Below, piece after piece: positions 36,288 through 45,079 of a DNA stretch of 64,000 bases. The notes beneath the pieces were generated by a model, which did not search any database, was not told where the DNA came from, and was given only the letters and a program-made list of their open reading frames with translations. The stretch spans positions 62,001 through 126,000 of the forward strand of contig JADJDJ010000005.1 of the NCBI GenBank assembly GCA_016702745.1, read 5' to 3'. Within the stretch, counting starts at the first letter, position 1. Each line of letters opens with the position of its first letter. A program made the translations under genes and the position numbers. The stretch is from Chitinophagaceae bacterium. Lineage in GTDB: Bacteria; Bacteroidota; Bacteroidia; Chitinophagales; Chitinophagaceae.

Positions 36288-37811
36288 ATGTCGCCAACAA
36301 TCCTCTTTTGCTTTGTCATCGGCTATTTTGCTTTATTACTCGGCGTAGCCTGGTATACTTCCCGTAACTCAGACAACGAATCTTTTTTTATCGGCAACCG
36401 GAGCAGTAACTGGATGCTGGTGGCTTTTGGTATGATCGGTACCTCCCTGAGCGGCGTTACTTTTGTGAGTGTACCCGGTGGAGTCGGTACCGGCAATTTT
36501 TATTATTTCCAGATCGTACTGGGTTACCTGCTGGGTTATCTCGTCATTGCCTTTGTATTGCTGCCACTGTATTACCGGATGAATCTTACCAGTATCTACA
36601 CCTATCTGGAAAAAAGATTCGGGATCAATGCACACAAAGCCGGAGCCTTCTTTTTTATTCTTTCCAGAACAGTAGGCGCCACGGCCCGTTTATATCTGGT
36701 GATCAGTGTGCTGCAGATTTTCATTTTTAATAAAATGGGGATTCCCTTTGCAGCAACGGCCCTCGTGATCCTGGTGCTGATCCTGCTCTACACGTTTGAA
36801 GGAGGGGTGAAAACAATTATTTATACCGATACATTGCAAACTACCGGTATGCTGACCGGACTGGTCGTTTGTATCATCGTGATCGTGAAAGCACTGGGAA
36901 CCGATTTCGGTGGCGCCATGAGCATGATGGCAGATAAAGGCTATACACAGATTTTTAACTGGGATGTAAAAGCGGGTTCCTTCGCCCTCAAGCATATCAT
37001 CGGCGGAATGTTTATTGCCATCGCCATGACCGGACTGGACCAGGAAATGATGCAGAAAAATATCAGTGTGAAGACCCTGAAAGATTCCCAAAAGAATATC
37101 ATGACCTTTACCACCGTGCTCATGGTGGTGAATTTCCTCTTCCTGGTACTGGGTGGGGTGCTGTATCTCTATGCTGCCCAAAACGGAATCAGTGTTCCCT
37201 CGGATGATCTCTTCCCGACCATCGCACTGAGTGATGCATTCAGCGGAACCATTGGCATTATTTTTATCATCGCACTGATCTCGGCACTCTTTCCCAGCGT
37301 GGATGGCGCTATCACTTCATTGACCTCCTGTTTTTGTATTGATATACTCGGATTGAATAAAAAAGTAGGCACAGAGAAGGAAAAGAAAAGAACAAGGCTG
37401 AAAGTCCATTTCAGTTTCGCCCTCGTCTTCTTTATCATGGTGCTGATTTTTAAAGCCATCAACGACAAACTCATTATAGATTTCATTCTGAAATTTGCCG
37501 GCATCACATACGGACCGCTCTTGGGATTGTTTGCCTTTGGAATCCTTACCAAAAGAGTACTGGACGATAAAAAAATATGGCCGGTTTGTATCATTGCCCC
37601 GCTGCTGGCCCTGATGATTGATATGTTCAGTAACCCGGGCTGGTATGAGGCTAAACTGCATATATCACTGGGATTACAAAATCTGTCGGATAGTTTATTC
37701 AGTGGTTACAAAATCGGAAATGAACTCATATTAATTAACGGACTCCTGACTTTTGCTGGTTTGTGGATGATTTCAACTCCGGGAAAAACAGCCAAACTGC
37801 AGGCCGTATAA
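36288..37811 (+). CDS. Sodium:solute symporter (SSS family)
   Basis: 507 residues with about 13 membrane helices. Family features are the N-terminal F-F-I-G-N-R-S-S-N-W, G-T-S-L-S-G-V-T-F-V-S-V-P-G, Y-T-Y-L-E-K-R-F-G-type text in T-S-I-Y-T-Y-L-E-K-R-F-G, the V-G-A-T-A-R segment and D-T-L-Q-T. It would take up a solute with sodium across the inner membrane. The substrate (sugar, amino acid or proline-like) cannot be read from the sequence. The gene is divergent from the LOG gene. Confidence 0.88.
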   Translation: MSPTILFCFVIGYFALLLGVAWYTSRNSDNESFFIGNRSSNWMLVAFGMIGTSLSGVTFVSVPGGVGTGNFYYFQIVLGYLLGYLVIAFVLLPLYYRMNLTSIYTYLEKRFGINAHKAGAFFFILSRTVGATARLYLVISVLQIFIFNKMGIPFAATALVILVLILLYTFEGGVKTIIYTDTLQTTGMLTGLVVCIIVIVKALGTDFGGAMSMMADKGYTQIFNWDVKAGSFALKHIIGGMFIAIAMTGLDQEMMQKNISVKTLKDSQKNIMTFTTVLMVVNFLFLVLGGVLYLYAAQNGISVPSDDLFPTIALSDAFSGTIGIIFIIALISALFPSVDGAITSLTSCFCIDILGLNKKVGTEKEKKRTRLKVHFSFALVFFIMVLIFKAINDKLIIDFILKFAGITYGPLLGLFAFGILTKRVLDDKKIWPVCIIAPLLALMIDMFSNPGWYEAKLHISLGLQNLSDSLFSGYKIGNELILINGLLTFAGLWMISTPGKTAKLQAV

Positions 37812-37833
37812 ACTGTAAACAAACACTAATCAT

Positions 37834-38220
37834 ATGAAAAGAAATCTCCTGGTCGTAACTGTTATTGCCACGCTTTCATTACTTACCGCATGCGGTGGTA
37901 AAACAGAAAAGAAAGCGGAAAACAAAACGGAAAACAAAGAAGAAAACAAAGCGGAAGCCAAACTCAGTACCGAAATGCAGGATTTCATGCTCAATTTCAA
38001 TGGCCGCTCAGCTTCTGTAAGGGTAGCCCTGGATGATTTTGGTAAACCGGGACTGGACCGGAAAGACATGGATCTCTATGATCTCGATAAACCCGTTGTA
38101 CTGGAATCAACTGGTAATTGTCATCTCATGCAGTTTGAATCCGGTATGACCAAACGCAAATACAATGTTTGCTGGGAAGGCGGAAAGATCTCTTCCATTG
38201 AAGATAAGGGGATGGAGTAA
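37834..38220 (+). CDS. Small lipoprotein with Lys/Glu-rich linker
   Basis: 128 residues. The lipobox L-T-A-C-G-G is at ~20, followed by tandem E-N-K-T / E-N-K-E / E-N-K-A repeats (a charged linker of ~25 residues) and a compact C-terminal domain of ~80 residues with two cysteines (N-C-H-L, V-C-W-E). The family is not recognised. It lies 22 bases after the symporter and may be co-transcribed with it. Confidence 0.7.
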   Translation: MKRNLLVVTVIATLSLLTACGGKTEKKAENKTENKEENKAEAKLSTEMQDFMLNFNGRSASVRVALDDFGKPGLDRKDMDLYDLDKPVVLESTGNCHLMQFESGMTKRKYNVCWEGGKISSIEDKGME

Positions 38221-38226
38221 GCGGGG

Positions 38227-38234
38227 TATCTTTG
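38227..38234 (+). promoter_or_regulatory. Probable -7 element before the O-methyltransferase
   Basis: TATCTTTG matches the Bacteroidota -7 consensus TAnnTTTG and sits 11 bases before the TTG start at 38246. No TTG is found at the usual 19-base spacing; the nearest is 26 bases away. The promoter is therefore tentative, but it supports the short-leader start. Confidence 0.35.
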
Positions 38235-38245
38235 CAAAAAAAACA

Positions 38246-38884
38246 TTGGACCTGATACTTCCTGCTGCCGAACAATATGCATTGGCCCATACTTCAGCGG
38301 AAGACGCCCTGCTGAAAGAAATTCATGAGTATACAGTTCAGCATCATCCGGAGCACCATATGCTCAGCGGATCATTGCAGGGGAAATTCCTGGAAATGAT
38401 CAGTTGCATGATCCGGCCCCGTCGGATTTTAGAAATCGGCACATTTACCGGTTACAGCGCTTTATGTCTGTCGAAAGGATTGACAGAAGAGGGGCAATTG
38501 CATACCATTGAACTGCGGGAAGAAGATGCACAAAAAGCAAGGTCATTTTTTGACCGGTCCGGCCGCTCCGGGCAGATAATTTCCCATACCGGAAATGCGT
38601 TAGAGATAGTGCCGAAACTGGCGGAAACCTGGGATTTGGTGTTCATAGATGCGGATAAACCCGCTTATATTCAATATTTTAACCTTGTTTTCCCCCATTT
38701 GCGGAAAAACGGCTTTATTTTAGCAGATAATATTTTCTTTCACGGGCAGGTCCTGGGGGAAAAGATCAGTGGAAAAAGTGCCAAAGGCATCAGCGAATTC
38801 AATGCCTTTATCCATGAAAGGAATGATATTGAGAAAGTGGTGCTGACCGTCAGGGACGGGCTGTACCTGATTCGCAAATTGTAA
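38246..38884 (+). CDS. SAM-dependent O-methyltransferase (caffeoyl-CoA OMT-like)
   Basis: 212 residues from a TTG at 38246. This start gives the family-typical beginning (L-D-L-I-L-P-A-A-E-Q-Y-A-L-A-H), whereas upstream codons overlap the lipoprotein gene. Motifs are I-L-E-I-G-T-F-T-G-Y-S-A (SAM binding), the acidic H-T-I-E-L-R, metal-site D-A-D-K-P-A-Y and A-D-N-I-F. The family transfers methyl groups to catechol-type hydroxyls with a divalent metal. The substrate is unknown. Confidence 0.85.
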   Translation: MDLILPAAEQYALAHTSAEDALLKEIHEYTVQHHPEHHMLSGSLQGKFLEMISCMIRPRRILEIGTFTGYSALCLSKGLTEEGQLHTIELREEDAQKARSFFDRSGRSGQIISHTGNALEIVPKLAETWDLVFIDADKPAYIQYFNLVFPHLRKNGFILADNIFFHGQVLGEKISGKSAKGISEFNAFIHERNDIEKVVLTVRDGLYLIRKL

Positions 38885-38894
38885 GTAGTATCCC

Positions 38895-39992
38895 ATGCAA
38901 AAATTGAAAAGAGCCGGACTGATCATACTGTTATTCATCAGTGTACAGGGAAATGCCCAGCAGTCTGAGCTGGTGAAGAATTATATCAATCAATACAAAG
39001 ACCTGGCCATTGCCGAAATGCAACGCACCGGTGTACCCGCTTCTGTCAAACTCGCGCAGGGTATTCTGGAAACCATGGCCGGCACCAGCGACCTGGTTCT
39101 CCGTTCCAACAACCATTTTGGGATCAAGTGCAAGTCCACCTGGACCGGCGAAACCGTTAAACACAACGATGATGAAAGAGGGGAGTGTTTCCGGAAATAT
39201 CCCAGTTCCGAACAATCATACAAAGACCACTCTGACTTTTTAAAGGGGAATCAACGCTATGCTTTTTTATTTGAGCTCGATCCCACTGATTATTCAGGCT
39301 GGGCCTGGGGCCTTAAAAAAGCTGGCTATGCCACCAACCCACGTTATGCTATGGCCCTGATCAAAACCATCGAAGATTATGGTTTGCAGGAATATAGTTT
39401 TATCGCCATGGGCCGTATCACTGATAAAGCCACGGATCTGGCCGATGCCAATCCTGTACCGGCTCATGAAAAAACAGTGGCGGTCAATACCAACCCGGTA
39501 AAGAAAGAGGAACAGCCAGCTGCTGAAAAAAATACTACAGCGAATAAGCAAGAAGAACCGGTTTCAAATGGCCCGGTATATCCCAAAGGCGTTTTTAAGA
39601 TCAATGAAACAAAAGTGATCTATGTTCCCAAAGGCTCTTCTTACCTCGCTATTGCCAAAGAGTATGATGTAGATCTGGCCAAATTATTTGAGTTTAATGA
39701 AATCCCAAGAGCGGAAGAAGTAGACCGGGATCGGTTGATTTACCTGCAACGGAAAAGGAAGACCGGCAATAGCGAATACCATACGGTACAACCGGGTGAA
39801 AGCCTCCATGATATTGCACAAAGAGAAGCCATCCGGATCGAAAGTCTGCTGGAATTGAACTGGCTCAGACAGGGCGAAGTACCTGCCGTAGGTGAACAAC
39901 TGAGCCTGCATAAAAAATCTTCCAATGTTCCCAAACTGGCACTGACCACCCAATATTCTATTCTGCCCGGTAATACCAGGGGCACCAACTAA
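38895..39992 (+). CDS. Secreted glucosaminidase with two LysM domains
   Basis: 365 residues with a signal peptide (L-I-I-L-L-F-I-S-V-Q-G-N-A-Q). A glucosaminidase (GH73-like) domain spans ~25-170: A-S-V-K-L-A-Q-G-I-L-E-T, the candidate catalytic glutamate, then N-N-H-F-G-I-K-C-K and Y-A-T-N-P-R-Y. A Lys/Glu-rich linker leads to LysM modules at ~235-280 (V-P-K-G-S-S-Y-L-A-I-A-K) and ~300-343 (V-Q-P-G-E-S-L-H-D-I-A). It should cleave peptidoglycan glycan strands in the periplasm during growth or division. Confidence 0.88.
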   Translation: MQKLKRAGLIILLFISVQGNAQQSELVKNYINQYKDLAIAEMQRTGVPASVKLAQGILETMAGTSDLVLRSNNHFGIKCKSTWTGETVKHNDDERGECFRKYPSSEQSYKDHSDFLKGNQRYAFLFELDPTDYSGWAWGLKKAGYATNPRYAMALIKTIEDYGLQEYSFIAMGRITDKATDLADANPVPAHEKTVAVNTNPVKKEEQPAAEKNTTANKQEEPVSNGPVYPKGVFKINETKVIYVPKGSSYLAIAKEYDVDLAKLFEFNEIPRAEEVDRDRLIYLQRKRKTGNSEYHTVQPGESLHDIAQREAIRIESLLELNWLRQGEVPAVGEQLSLHKKSSNVPKLALTTQYSILPGNTRGTN

Positions 39993-40004
39993 CAACCACT
40001 GTTT

Positions 40005-40538
40005 ATGAGCACCGTTAAAGTGCACGACAAGCAATTTGAGGTTTATCTCTCTGAAGCCGTGATTCTGGAAAGGGTAAAAGCACTGGCTGAACAAATCAGC
40101 CAGGACTATGCCGGTAAAAAACCGCTTTTTATCGCCATCCTCAACGGGTCGTTTATGTTCGCATCTGACCTGTTCAAACAACTCCATATTGAAGCGGAAC
40201 TATGCTTTATCAAACTGGCCTCATACAAAGGGATGAAATCATCCGGTAATGTGGTTACCTCCATCGGACTGGAAGATGATCTTTTTGGAAAGGAAGTAAT
40301 TATTGTGGAGGATATTGTTGACACGGGTAAAACGCTCCATCATTTTCTGCCCAAACTGATGCACCAGCAACCCAAATCACTTAAAATTGCCACATTGCTC
40401 CATAAGTCAGAAGCCACTACTTACCCCCTGGCACTGGACTATGTGGGTTTTGATATCCCCAATAAGTTTGTGGTGGGGTATGGCCTTGACTATGACGGGC
40501 TGGGCCGGAATCTGAAAGAGATTTACCAGGTCATATAA
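40005..40538 (+). CDS. hpt: Hypoxanthine phosphoribosyltransferase
   Basis: 177 residues. The PRPP-binding loop V-E-D-I-V-D-T-G-K-T-L, the N-terminal F-I-A-I-L-N-G-S-F-M-F-A and the flexible-loop S-Y-K-G-M-K-S-S-G are those of HPRT. It converts hypoxanthine (and guanine) plus PRPP to IMP or GMP for purine salvage. It follows the glucosaminidase by 12 bases. Confidence 0.92.
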   Translation: MSTVKVHDKQFEVYLSEAVILERVKALAEQISQDYAGKKPLFIAILNGSFMFASDLFKQLHIEAELCFIKLASYKGMKSSGNVVTSIGLEDDLFGKEVIIVEDIVDTGKTLHHFLPKLMHQQPKSLKIATLLHKSEATTYPLALDYVGFDIPNKFVVGYGLDYDGLGRNLKEIYQVI

Positions 40539-40627
40539 GCAATTAGAACCAATTAGTCTTTTTTTGTATCTTTCTAAGAAGTCCTTTATCCATAATGGAA
40601 CTGGATTCAAGTATTGAAAATTAACCC

Positions 40628-42400
40628 CTGAAGGCTGCTTGTCAAATACTGTCCCTTCTGCTGTTTAGTTTATCTGTATACTCCCAGCAGTTTTACCTGC
40701 GCGGTGAAGTAAAGGATGAAGCAGGTAATATATTACAGAATGTCACCATCCTGCAGCACAAGACCGGCTATGTGTTCCGCAGCGGAACGCAGGGAACATT
40801 TGGTATTCTCTGTCATGTCCCGGCTGATACTTTCAGTTTTTCATTCGAAGGCTACCGCGCCGAAAAATTATTCCTGAATGCAGATAACTACGCCAGTATA
40901 AAAATGAAACTGCTTCCGGCAGGAGCTGCCAATAGCAGGAGGGACCGGCTTTCTTCCTTAACCAAGGACCTGGATAAAGAAGAGCAGAAGAACTGGTACA
41001 CCGGCGATGAAACCTATGCCAGTCTGCTGGAGAATCATTTTATCAATGCACGGAAATTTCCGAACACGGGAATGTCATTGAATGTGGACCGGGCTTCCTA
41101 CAGTAATATCCGTCGCTTTATCACACTCAATTCCATCGTGCCACCGGATGCAGTACGAATTGAAGAGATGCTGAATTATTTTAACCTCAGTTACCGGGAG
41201 CCACCGGCAAAGGATTTGTTTTCCGTTCATACCACGCTTAGTTCTTGTCCCTGGAATAACGAAAATCAGTTATTCTATATCAATCTCTCCTCCCGTAAAC
41301 TGAACCTGGATTCATTGCCTCCCAGCCATCTTGTTTTTTTAATTGATGTATCCGGGTCCATGGATATGCCGAACCGGCTACCCCTGTTAAAATCAGCATT
41401 CAGGTTATTGGTAAACAACCTTCGTGCAAAGGATTCTGTTTCCATCGTGGTATATGGAGGCGTTACAGGTGTGATGCTGAATACCACCAGCGGGGCCGAA
41501 AAGGAAAAAATATTGAAAGTGATTGATGAACTGGAACCGGGAGGCACCACACCGGGTGAGTCGGGAATCAAACTTGCTTATAGTGTGGCCCGCAATCATT
41601 TTATAAAAGATGGGAATAACCGGGTAATCCTGGCTACAGACGGGGATTTTAATGTGGGATTGAAAACGGAACAGGACCTGGATGAAATGATTTCGCAACA
41701 CCGGGAATCCGGTGTGTATTTATCCTGCCTTGGTGTAGGGATGGGTAATTACAAGGATTCGAAGATTCAGACCCTGGCCCGCAGAGGCAATGGCAATTTT
41801 GCCTATCTCGATAATTTCAAAGAAGCAGAAAAAGTATTGCTCAAAGAATTTACCCAAACCCTGTATGCAGTAGCAGAGAATGTGTACCTGAATGTGGAAT
41901 TCAATCCTGACCTGGTGAAAGATTACAGGCTGATTGGCTTTGATAATAAAGTGGGAGCGCTTCGTGATTCCCTTGCCGTAATTGAAGGTGGAGAGATTGG
42001 TTCGGGTTATTCCATGATTGCTATTTTTGAAATTGTACCAACAGAGGCGAACCGTAAAGCCACTCAGCAGTCTCCTCAATCAGGCCAGTTTGCAGATATC
42101 GCTCTTCGTTACCAGCCGGTGGGGGAAGAAAAACAATACAATAGCAATTTTAAAGCGGATTTTGTCTATAGTTCCTTTGAATCACTCGACAAATGGCATC
42201 GGTTTTCGGCGGCCGTGGCCATGTTTGGTTCCCTGCTCCGCAATTCCTCATTTATGAAAAACAATAGCTGGAATGAAGTGCTGGCACTGGCCCAGGCAGC
42301 TTCCGGTACAGATGATCTGTTGCAACAGGAGTTTATCGCTTTGGTACAACAGACCCGCACATTGTATTCAAAAGTGAAAAAGAAAAGAGGTGGATACTGA
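40628..42400 (+). CDS. YfbK-like von Willebrand factor A protein
   Basis: The frame gives ~590 residues if read from CTG at 40628, which exposes a good signal peptide (K-A-A-C-Q-I-L-S-L-L-L-F-S-L). A GTG at 40772 would start inside a CarboxypepD_reg-like domain (Y-L-R-G-E-V-K-D-E-A-G-N). An in-frame TAA lies at 40622-40624. Downstream come a vWF_A N-terminal domain (N-V-D-R-A-S-Y-S-N-I-R-R), the VWA MIDAS D-V-S-G-S-M-D with its later T-D-G-D, and a DUF3520-like C-terminus. It is a secreted or envelope metal-dependent binding protein. A missing T turning CCCCTTGAAG into CCCCTGAAG would give a TTG start instead. Confidence 0.75.
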   Translation: MKAACQILSLLLFSLSVYSQQFYLRGEVKDEAGNILQNVTILQHKTGYVFRSGTQGTFGILCHVPADTFSFSFEGYRAEKLFLNADNYASIKMKLLPAGAANSRRDRLSSLTKDLDKEEQKNWYTGDETYASLLENHFINARKFPNTGMSLNVDRASYSNIRRFITLNSIVPPDAVRIEEMLNYFNLSYREPPAKDLFSVHTTLSSCPWNNENQLFYINLSSRKLNLDSLPPSHLVFLIDVSGSMDMPNRLPLLKSAFRLLVNNLRAKDSVSIVVYGGVTGVMLNTTSGAEKEKILKVIDELEPGGTTPGESGIKLAYSVARNHFIKDGNNRVILATDGDFNVGLKTEQDLDEMISQHRESGVYLSCLGVGMGNYKDSKIQTLARRGNGNFAYLDNFKEAEKVLLKEFTQTLYAVAENVYLNVEFNPDLVKDYRLIGFDNKVGALRDSLAVIEGGEIGSGYSMIAIFEIVPTEANRKATQQSPQSGQFADIALRYQPVGEEKQYNSNFKADFVYSSFESLDKWHRFSAAVAMFGSLLRNSSFMKNNSWNEVLALAQAASGTDDLLQQEFIALVQQTRTLYSKVKKKRGGY

Positions 42401-42414
42401 CTGTCTGATTGATA

Positions 42415-42959
42415 TCAGCCTTTAGCACTCAGGGCTTTTTTAAAATATTCATCCCATTTCAGTTGTTGCGCCCGGTTGGTGAAATGATCAGTTTCCTGGT
42501 CATACTTTATTTCCAGTTTCCTGAATTTTTCCAGTTCCTCATTAAAGATTTCCGCAATCCTTGCTTCATAGTTATGACGGAAGAAGGCGGTATTATTGAC
42601 CCTTTGCAGAAATGTACGCGCAAATAATAATCCGATATTAAAATGTCCCTGTTCATGAGCCAGCAGGGAATCACTGACTTTTGACGGCTTCTGCCAGGAT
42701 CTTTTTTCAAGCTCCAGGATTACTTCCACCTTCCATTTTACGGTATCTCCTTTAAAACTGAATGGCCCCCATTTATAAGTCACATACCAATAAGTATAGG
42801 CATAGAGACCTGTATTATTATCGGGATCGCCTGTAAAATCCGCCCAGCGAAGGGGGCGGTTGTTTTTCTCTCCGTTAATGATAACGGTTTGGGTATGCGA
42901 CTGAACTGCTGTGCAAAGCATGCATGCCGTCAGCAGAAAGGAAAAAAATGTTTGCTCAT
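42415..42959 (-). CDS. DUF922-like putative metallopeptidase, split by a frameshift
   Basis: An ATG at 42959 opens M-S-K-H-F-F and meets a stop. Adding one T to the seven-T run (42942-42948) gives a clean signal peptide (F-F-S-F-L-L-T-A-C-M-L-C-T-A-V-Q-S) joined to the rest, 181 residues in total. The mature part has W-A-D-F-T-G and the metal-binding motif L-A-H-E-Q-G-H-F-N (HExxH), as in DUF922 proteins. A zinc-protease role is inferred from that motif alone. It converges with the VWA gene. Confidence 0.7.
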
Positions 42960-42981
42960 CTGACTTACTTGTCAGATTAAA

Positions 42982-44145
42982 TTACGAAAACATTTCCTTG
43001 ATCTTATCAAAAAAGTTTTTGCCTCCCTTCTCGGGATGAGGTTTGAAATTGGGAGAATTTCCCAGTTTTTCCAGCAGGGCTTTTTCTTCTGCACTCAGGT
43101 GCTGAGGTGTCCAGATATTCACCTGGATCAGCTGGTCGCCTTTCTGATAAGCATTTACGGCAGGAAAACCCTTTCCTTTTAACCGGAAGATCTTTCCGCT
43201 TTGTGTTCCCGGCGGGATTTTTATTTTGGCTCTTCCGTCAATCGTAGGGACTTCAATCTGTGTACCGAAGACTGCATCAGTAAAAGACAGGTGCAATTCA
43301 TAGGCAACATTCAGCCCTTCCCGGTGCAATTCCTTATGTGGTTCTTCTTCAATCAATACAATCAGATCACCCGGCATTCCTCCTCTTTCCCCGGCATTAC
43401 CCCTGCCGGTTACATTCATCTGCATTCCTTCCTGTACGCCAGCTGGTATATCAATGCTCACCGTTTCTTCGGCATAAACCCTGCCTTCTCCTTTACAGGA
43501 TGCACATTTAGCTGTTACCGTTGTGCCTTCACCATTACAGGCAGGGCAGGTAGTAACGGTTTGCATCTGCCCCAGAAATGTATTCTGCACTTTTCTCACC
43601 TGGCCACTGCCACCACAGGTACTGCAGGTCTGCACACTGCCCTTGTCCTTGGCACCTGATCCACCACAGGTATTACAACCTACATATTTTTTTACCTTGA
43701 TATTCTTGGTTACACCATTCGCAATTTCTTCATAGGTAAGCCTGATCTTCACCCGGAGATTACTGCCTCTCACACCCCGGCTGCGCTGTCCGCCTCCGCG
43801 GCGTTGTCCACCGCCAAAAAAAGAACCGAAAAGATCTTCTCCGAAAATATCACCGAACTGGCTGAAGATATCATCCATGTTCATCCCCGCACCGCCACTG
43901 AAACCACCTCTTCCATTTCCACTGACACCGGCATGGCCATAACGATCATACTGGGCTTTTTTATCAGTATCACTCAGTACTTCATAGGCTTCAGCCGCCT
44001 CTTTAAATTTTTCCTCCGCGGCTTTATCACCCGGATTACGATCGGGATGGTATTGCATGGCCACTTTGCGGTATGCTTTTTTAATTTCATCCGCCGCAGC
44101 GCCTTTGCTTACCCCCAGTATTTCGTAATAATCTCGTTTGCTCAT
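42982..44145 (-). CDS. dnaJ: Chaperone DnaJ
   Basis: 387 residues. The J-domain has the H-P-D-R motif near 35. A Gly/Phe-rich region follows, then four zinc-binding repeats (C-N-T-C-G-G-S-G, C-S-T-C-G-G-S-G, C-P-A-C-N-G-E-G, C-A-S-C-K-G-E-G), and the C-terminal substrate-binding domain runs to residue 387. It stimulates DnaK ATPase and delivers unfolded clients. grpE lies 211 bases upstream on the same strand, separated by a hairpin-like repeat. dnaK is not in the window. Confidence 0.97.
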   Translation of the reverse strand: MSKRDYYEILGVSKGAAADEIKKAYRKVAMQYHPDRNPGDKAAEEKFKEAAEAYEVLSDTDKKAQYDRYGHAGVSGNGRGGFSGGAGMNMDDIFSQFGDIFGEDLFGSFFGGGQRRGGGQRSRGVRGSNLRVKIRLTYEEIANGVTKNIKVKKYVGCNTCGGSGAKDKGSVQTCSTCGGSGQVRKVQNTFLGQMQTVTTCPACNGEGTTVTAKCASCKGEGRVYAEETVSIDIPAGVQEGMQMNVTGRGNAGERGGMPGDLIVLIEEEPHKELHREGLNVAYELHLSFTDAVFGTQIEVPTIDGRAKIKIPPGTQSGKIFRLKGKGFPAVNAYQKGDQLIQVNIWTPQHLSAEEKALLEKLGNSPNFKPHPEKGGKNFFDKIKEMFS

Positions 44146-44356
44146 AGTGGAAAATGTGTAAATGTGTGAATGTGTGAATGTGAGAAATGTGTGAATGTGA
44201 GAAATCTGTGAATGTGTGAATGGGGTAAAAGTGGAGCCCGAAAGCTATCGAGTGTGGCGAATGTGTTTTGTATTAATTTCCACATTCTCACACTTTCATA
44301 TTTTCACATTTCCATATTTCCACACTTCCACATTCACAGCTTTTCACATTATCCCT
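44146..44356. repeat. Self-complementary repeat between grpE and dnaJ
   Basis: 44150-44225 consists of five or six copies of a GTGTGAATGTG(A)GAAAT-like unit. 44281-44345 consists of the complementary vocabulary CACATTCTCACACTTTC / CACATTTCC. The two halves could pair over about 60 bases with mismatches, leaving a loop that contains CCCGAAAGCTATCGAG, a degraded relative of the palindrome at 25.7 kb. Confidence 0.7.
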
Positions 44357-44938
44357 TTATTTCCCCACCACCACTTTCGCGTGACGGATGATTTTATCAT
44401 TCAGGTAATATCCACGGGTTACTTCATCAATCACTTTTCCTTTCATTTCTTCCGAGGGCGCCGGGATTTCTGTAATCGCTTCATGGAGATCGGGGTTAAA
44501 TTCCTGACCGATCGTCTCCATGACTTTGACCCCTTTTGATTGAAGGGTAGCCCTGAGTTTGTTGAATACCAGCATCACTCCTTCCTTTACCGCATCGCTA
44601 TCACTGTTATTCTCCAGCTGTTTCTGCGCCCGGTCACAATCGTCCAATACAACCAGCAGATCGGTAATCACTTCCCGGCCGGCAGTCTGGATCAGTTCAA
44701 TTCTCTCTTTGGCATTCCGGCGTTTGAAGTTTTCAAATTCTGCTACTTTACGCAGGTACCTGTCATTGGCTTCTGCCAGTTCTTCCTTCAGTTTCTCCTG
44801 GGCTGACTCTTCTTCCACGGGTTCATTCAGGTGAGTGGTACCATGCTGGTTCTCATCGGTATTGATGTCCATTGCGGCTTCAGTCCCCCGTATTCCGTTT
44901 TGTTTTTCTTCCATATCAGTTTCTGCCATTTTTTCCAT
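44357..44938 (-). CDS. grpE: Nucleotide exchange factor GrpE
   Basis: 193 residues. An acidic N-terminus and long helix (Y-L-R-K-V-A-E-F-E-N-F-K-R-R) are followed by the GrpE beta domain with E-A-I-T-E-I-P and R-G-Y-Y-L-N-D-K-I-I-R-H-A-K-V. It acts as the ADP/ATP exchange factor of DnaK. A well-spaced promoter lies 30-60 bases upstream, and dnaJ follows. Confidence 0.95.
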   Translation of the reverse strand: MEKMAETDMEEKQNGIRGTEAAMDINTDENQHGTTHLNEPVEEESAQEKLKEELAEANDRYLRKVAEFENFKRRNAKERIELIQTAGREVITDLLVVLDDCDRAQKQLENNSDSDAVKEGVMLVFNKLRATLQSKGVKVMETIGQEFNPDLHEAITEIPAPSEEMKGKVIDEVTRGYYLNDKIIRHAKVVVGK

Positions 44939-44967
44939 TAAAACCCGGGTTCACGCCCGGGAGGCGG

Positions 44968-44997
44968 CAAAGGTACAAAGGTCAAGAATACTGCCAA
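44968..44997 (-). promoter_or_regulatory. grpE promoter (TTG-N19-TACCTTTG)
   Basis: On the minus strand TTG (44997-44995) is separated by exactly 19 bases from TACCTTTG (44975-44968), matching the Bacteroidota consensus TTG-N19-TAnnTTTG. Transcription would begin around 44961, leaving a short leader that contains a CCCGGG-rich inverted repeat before the grpE ATG at 44938. Confidence 0.7.
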
Positions 44998-45079
44998 CCG
45001 CTTAAATAAAGACAAAATGACCTGTCCCGGCCCGGGTCCGACGGGGTTCAGTTTCAGGGGCTTTGCTTACCTTGCCGCC

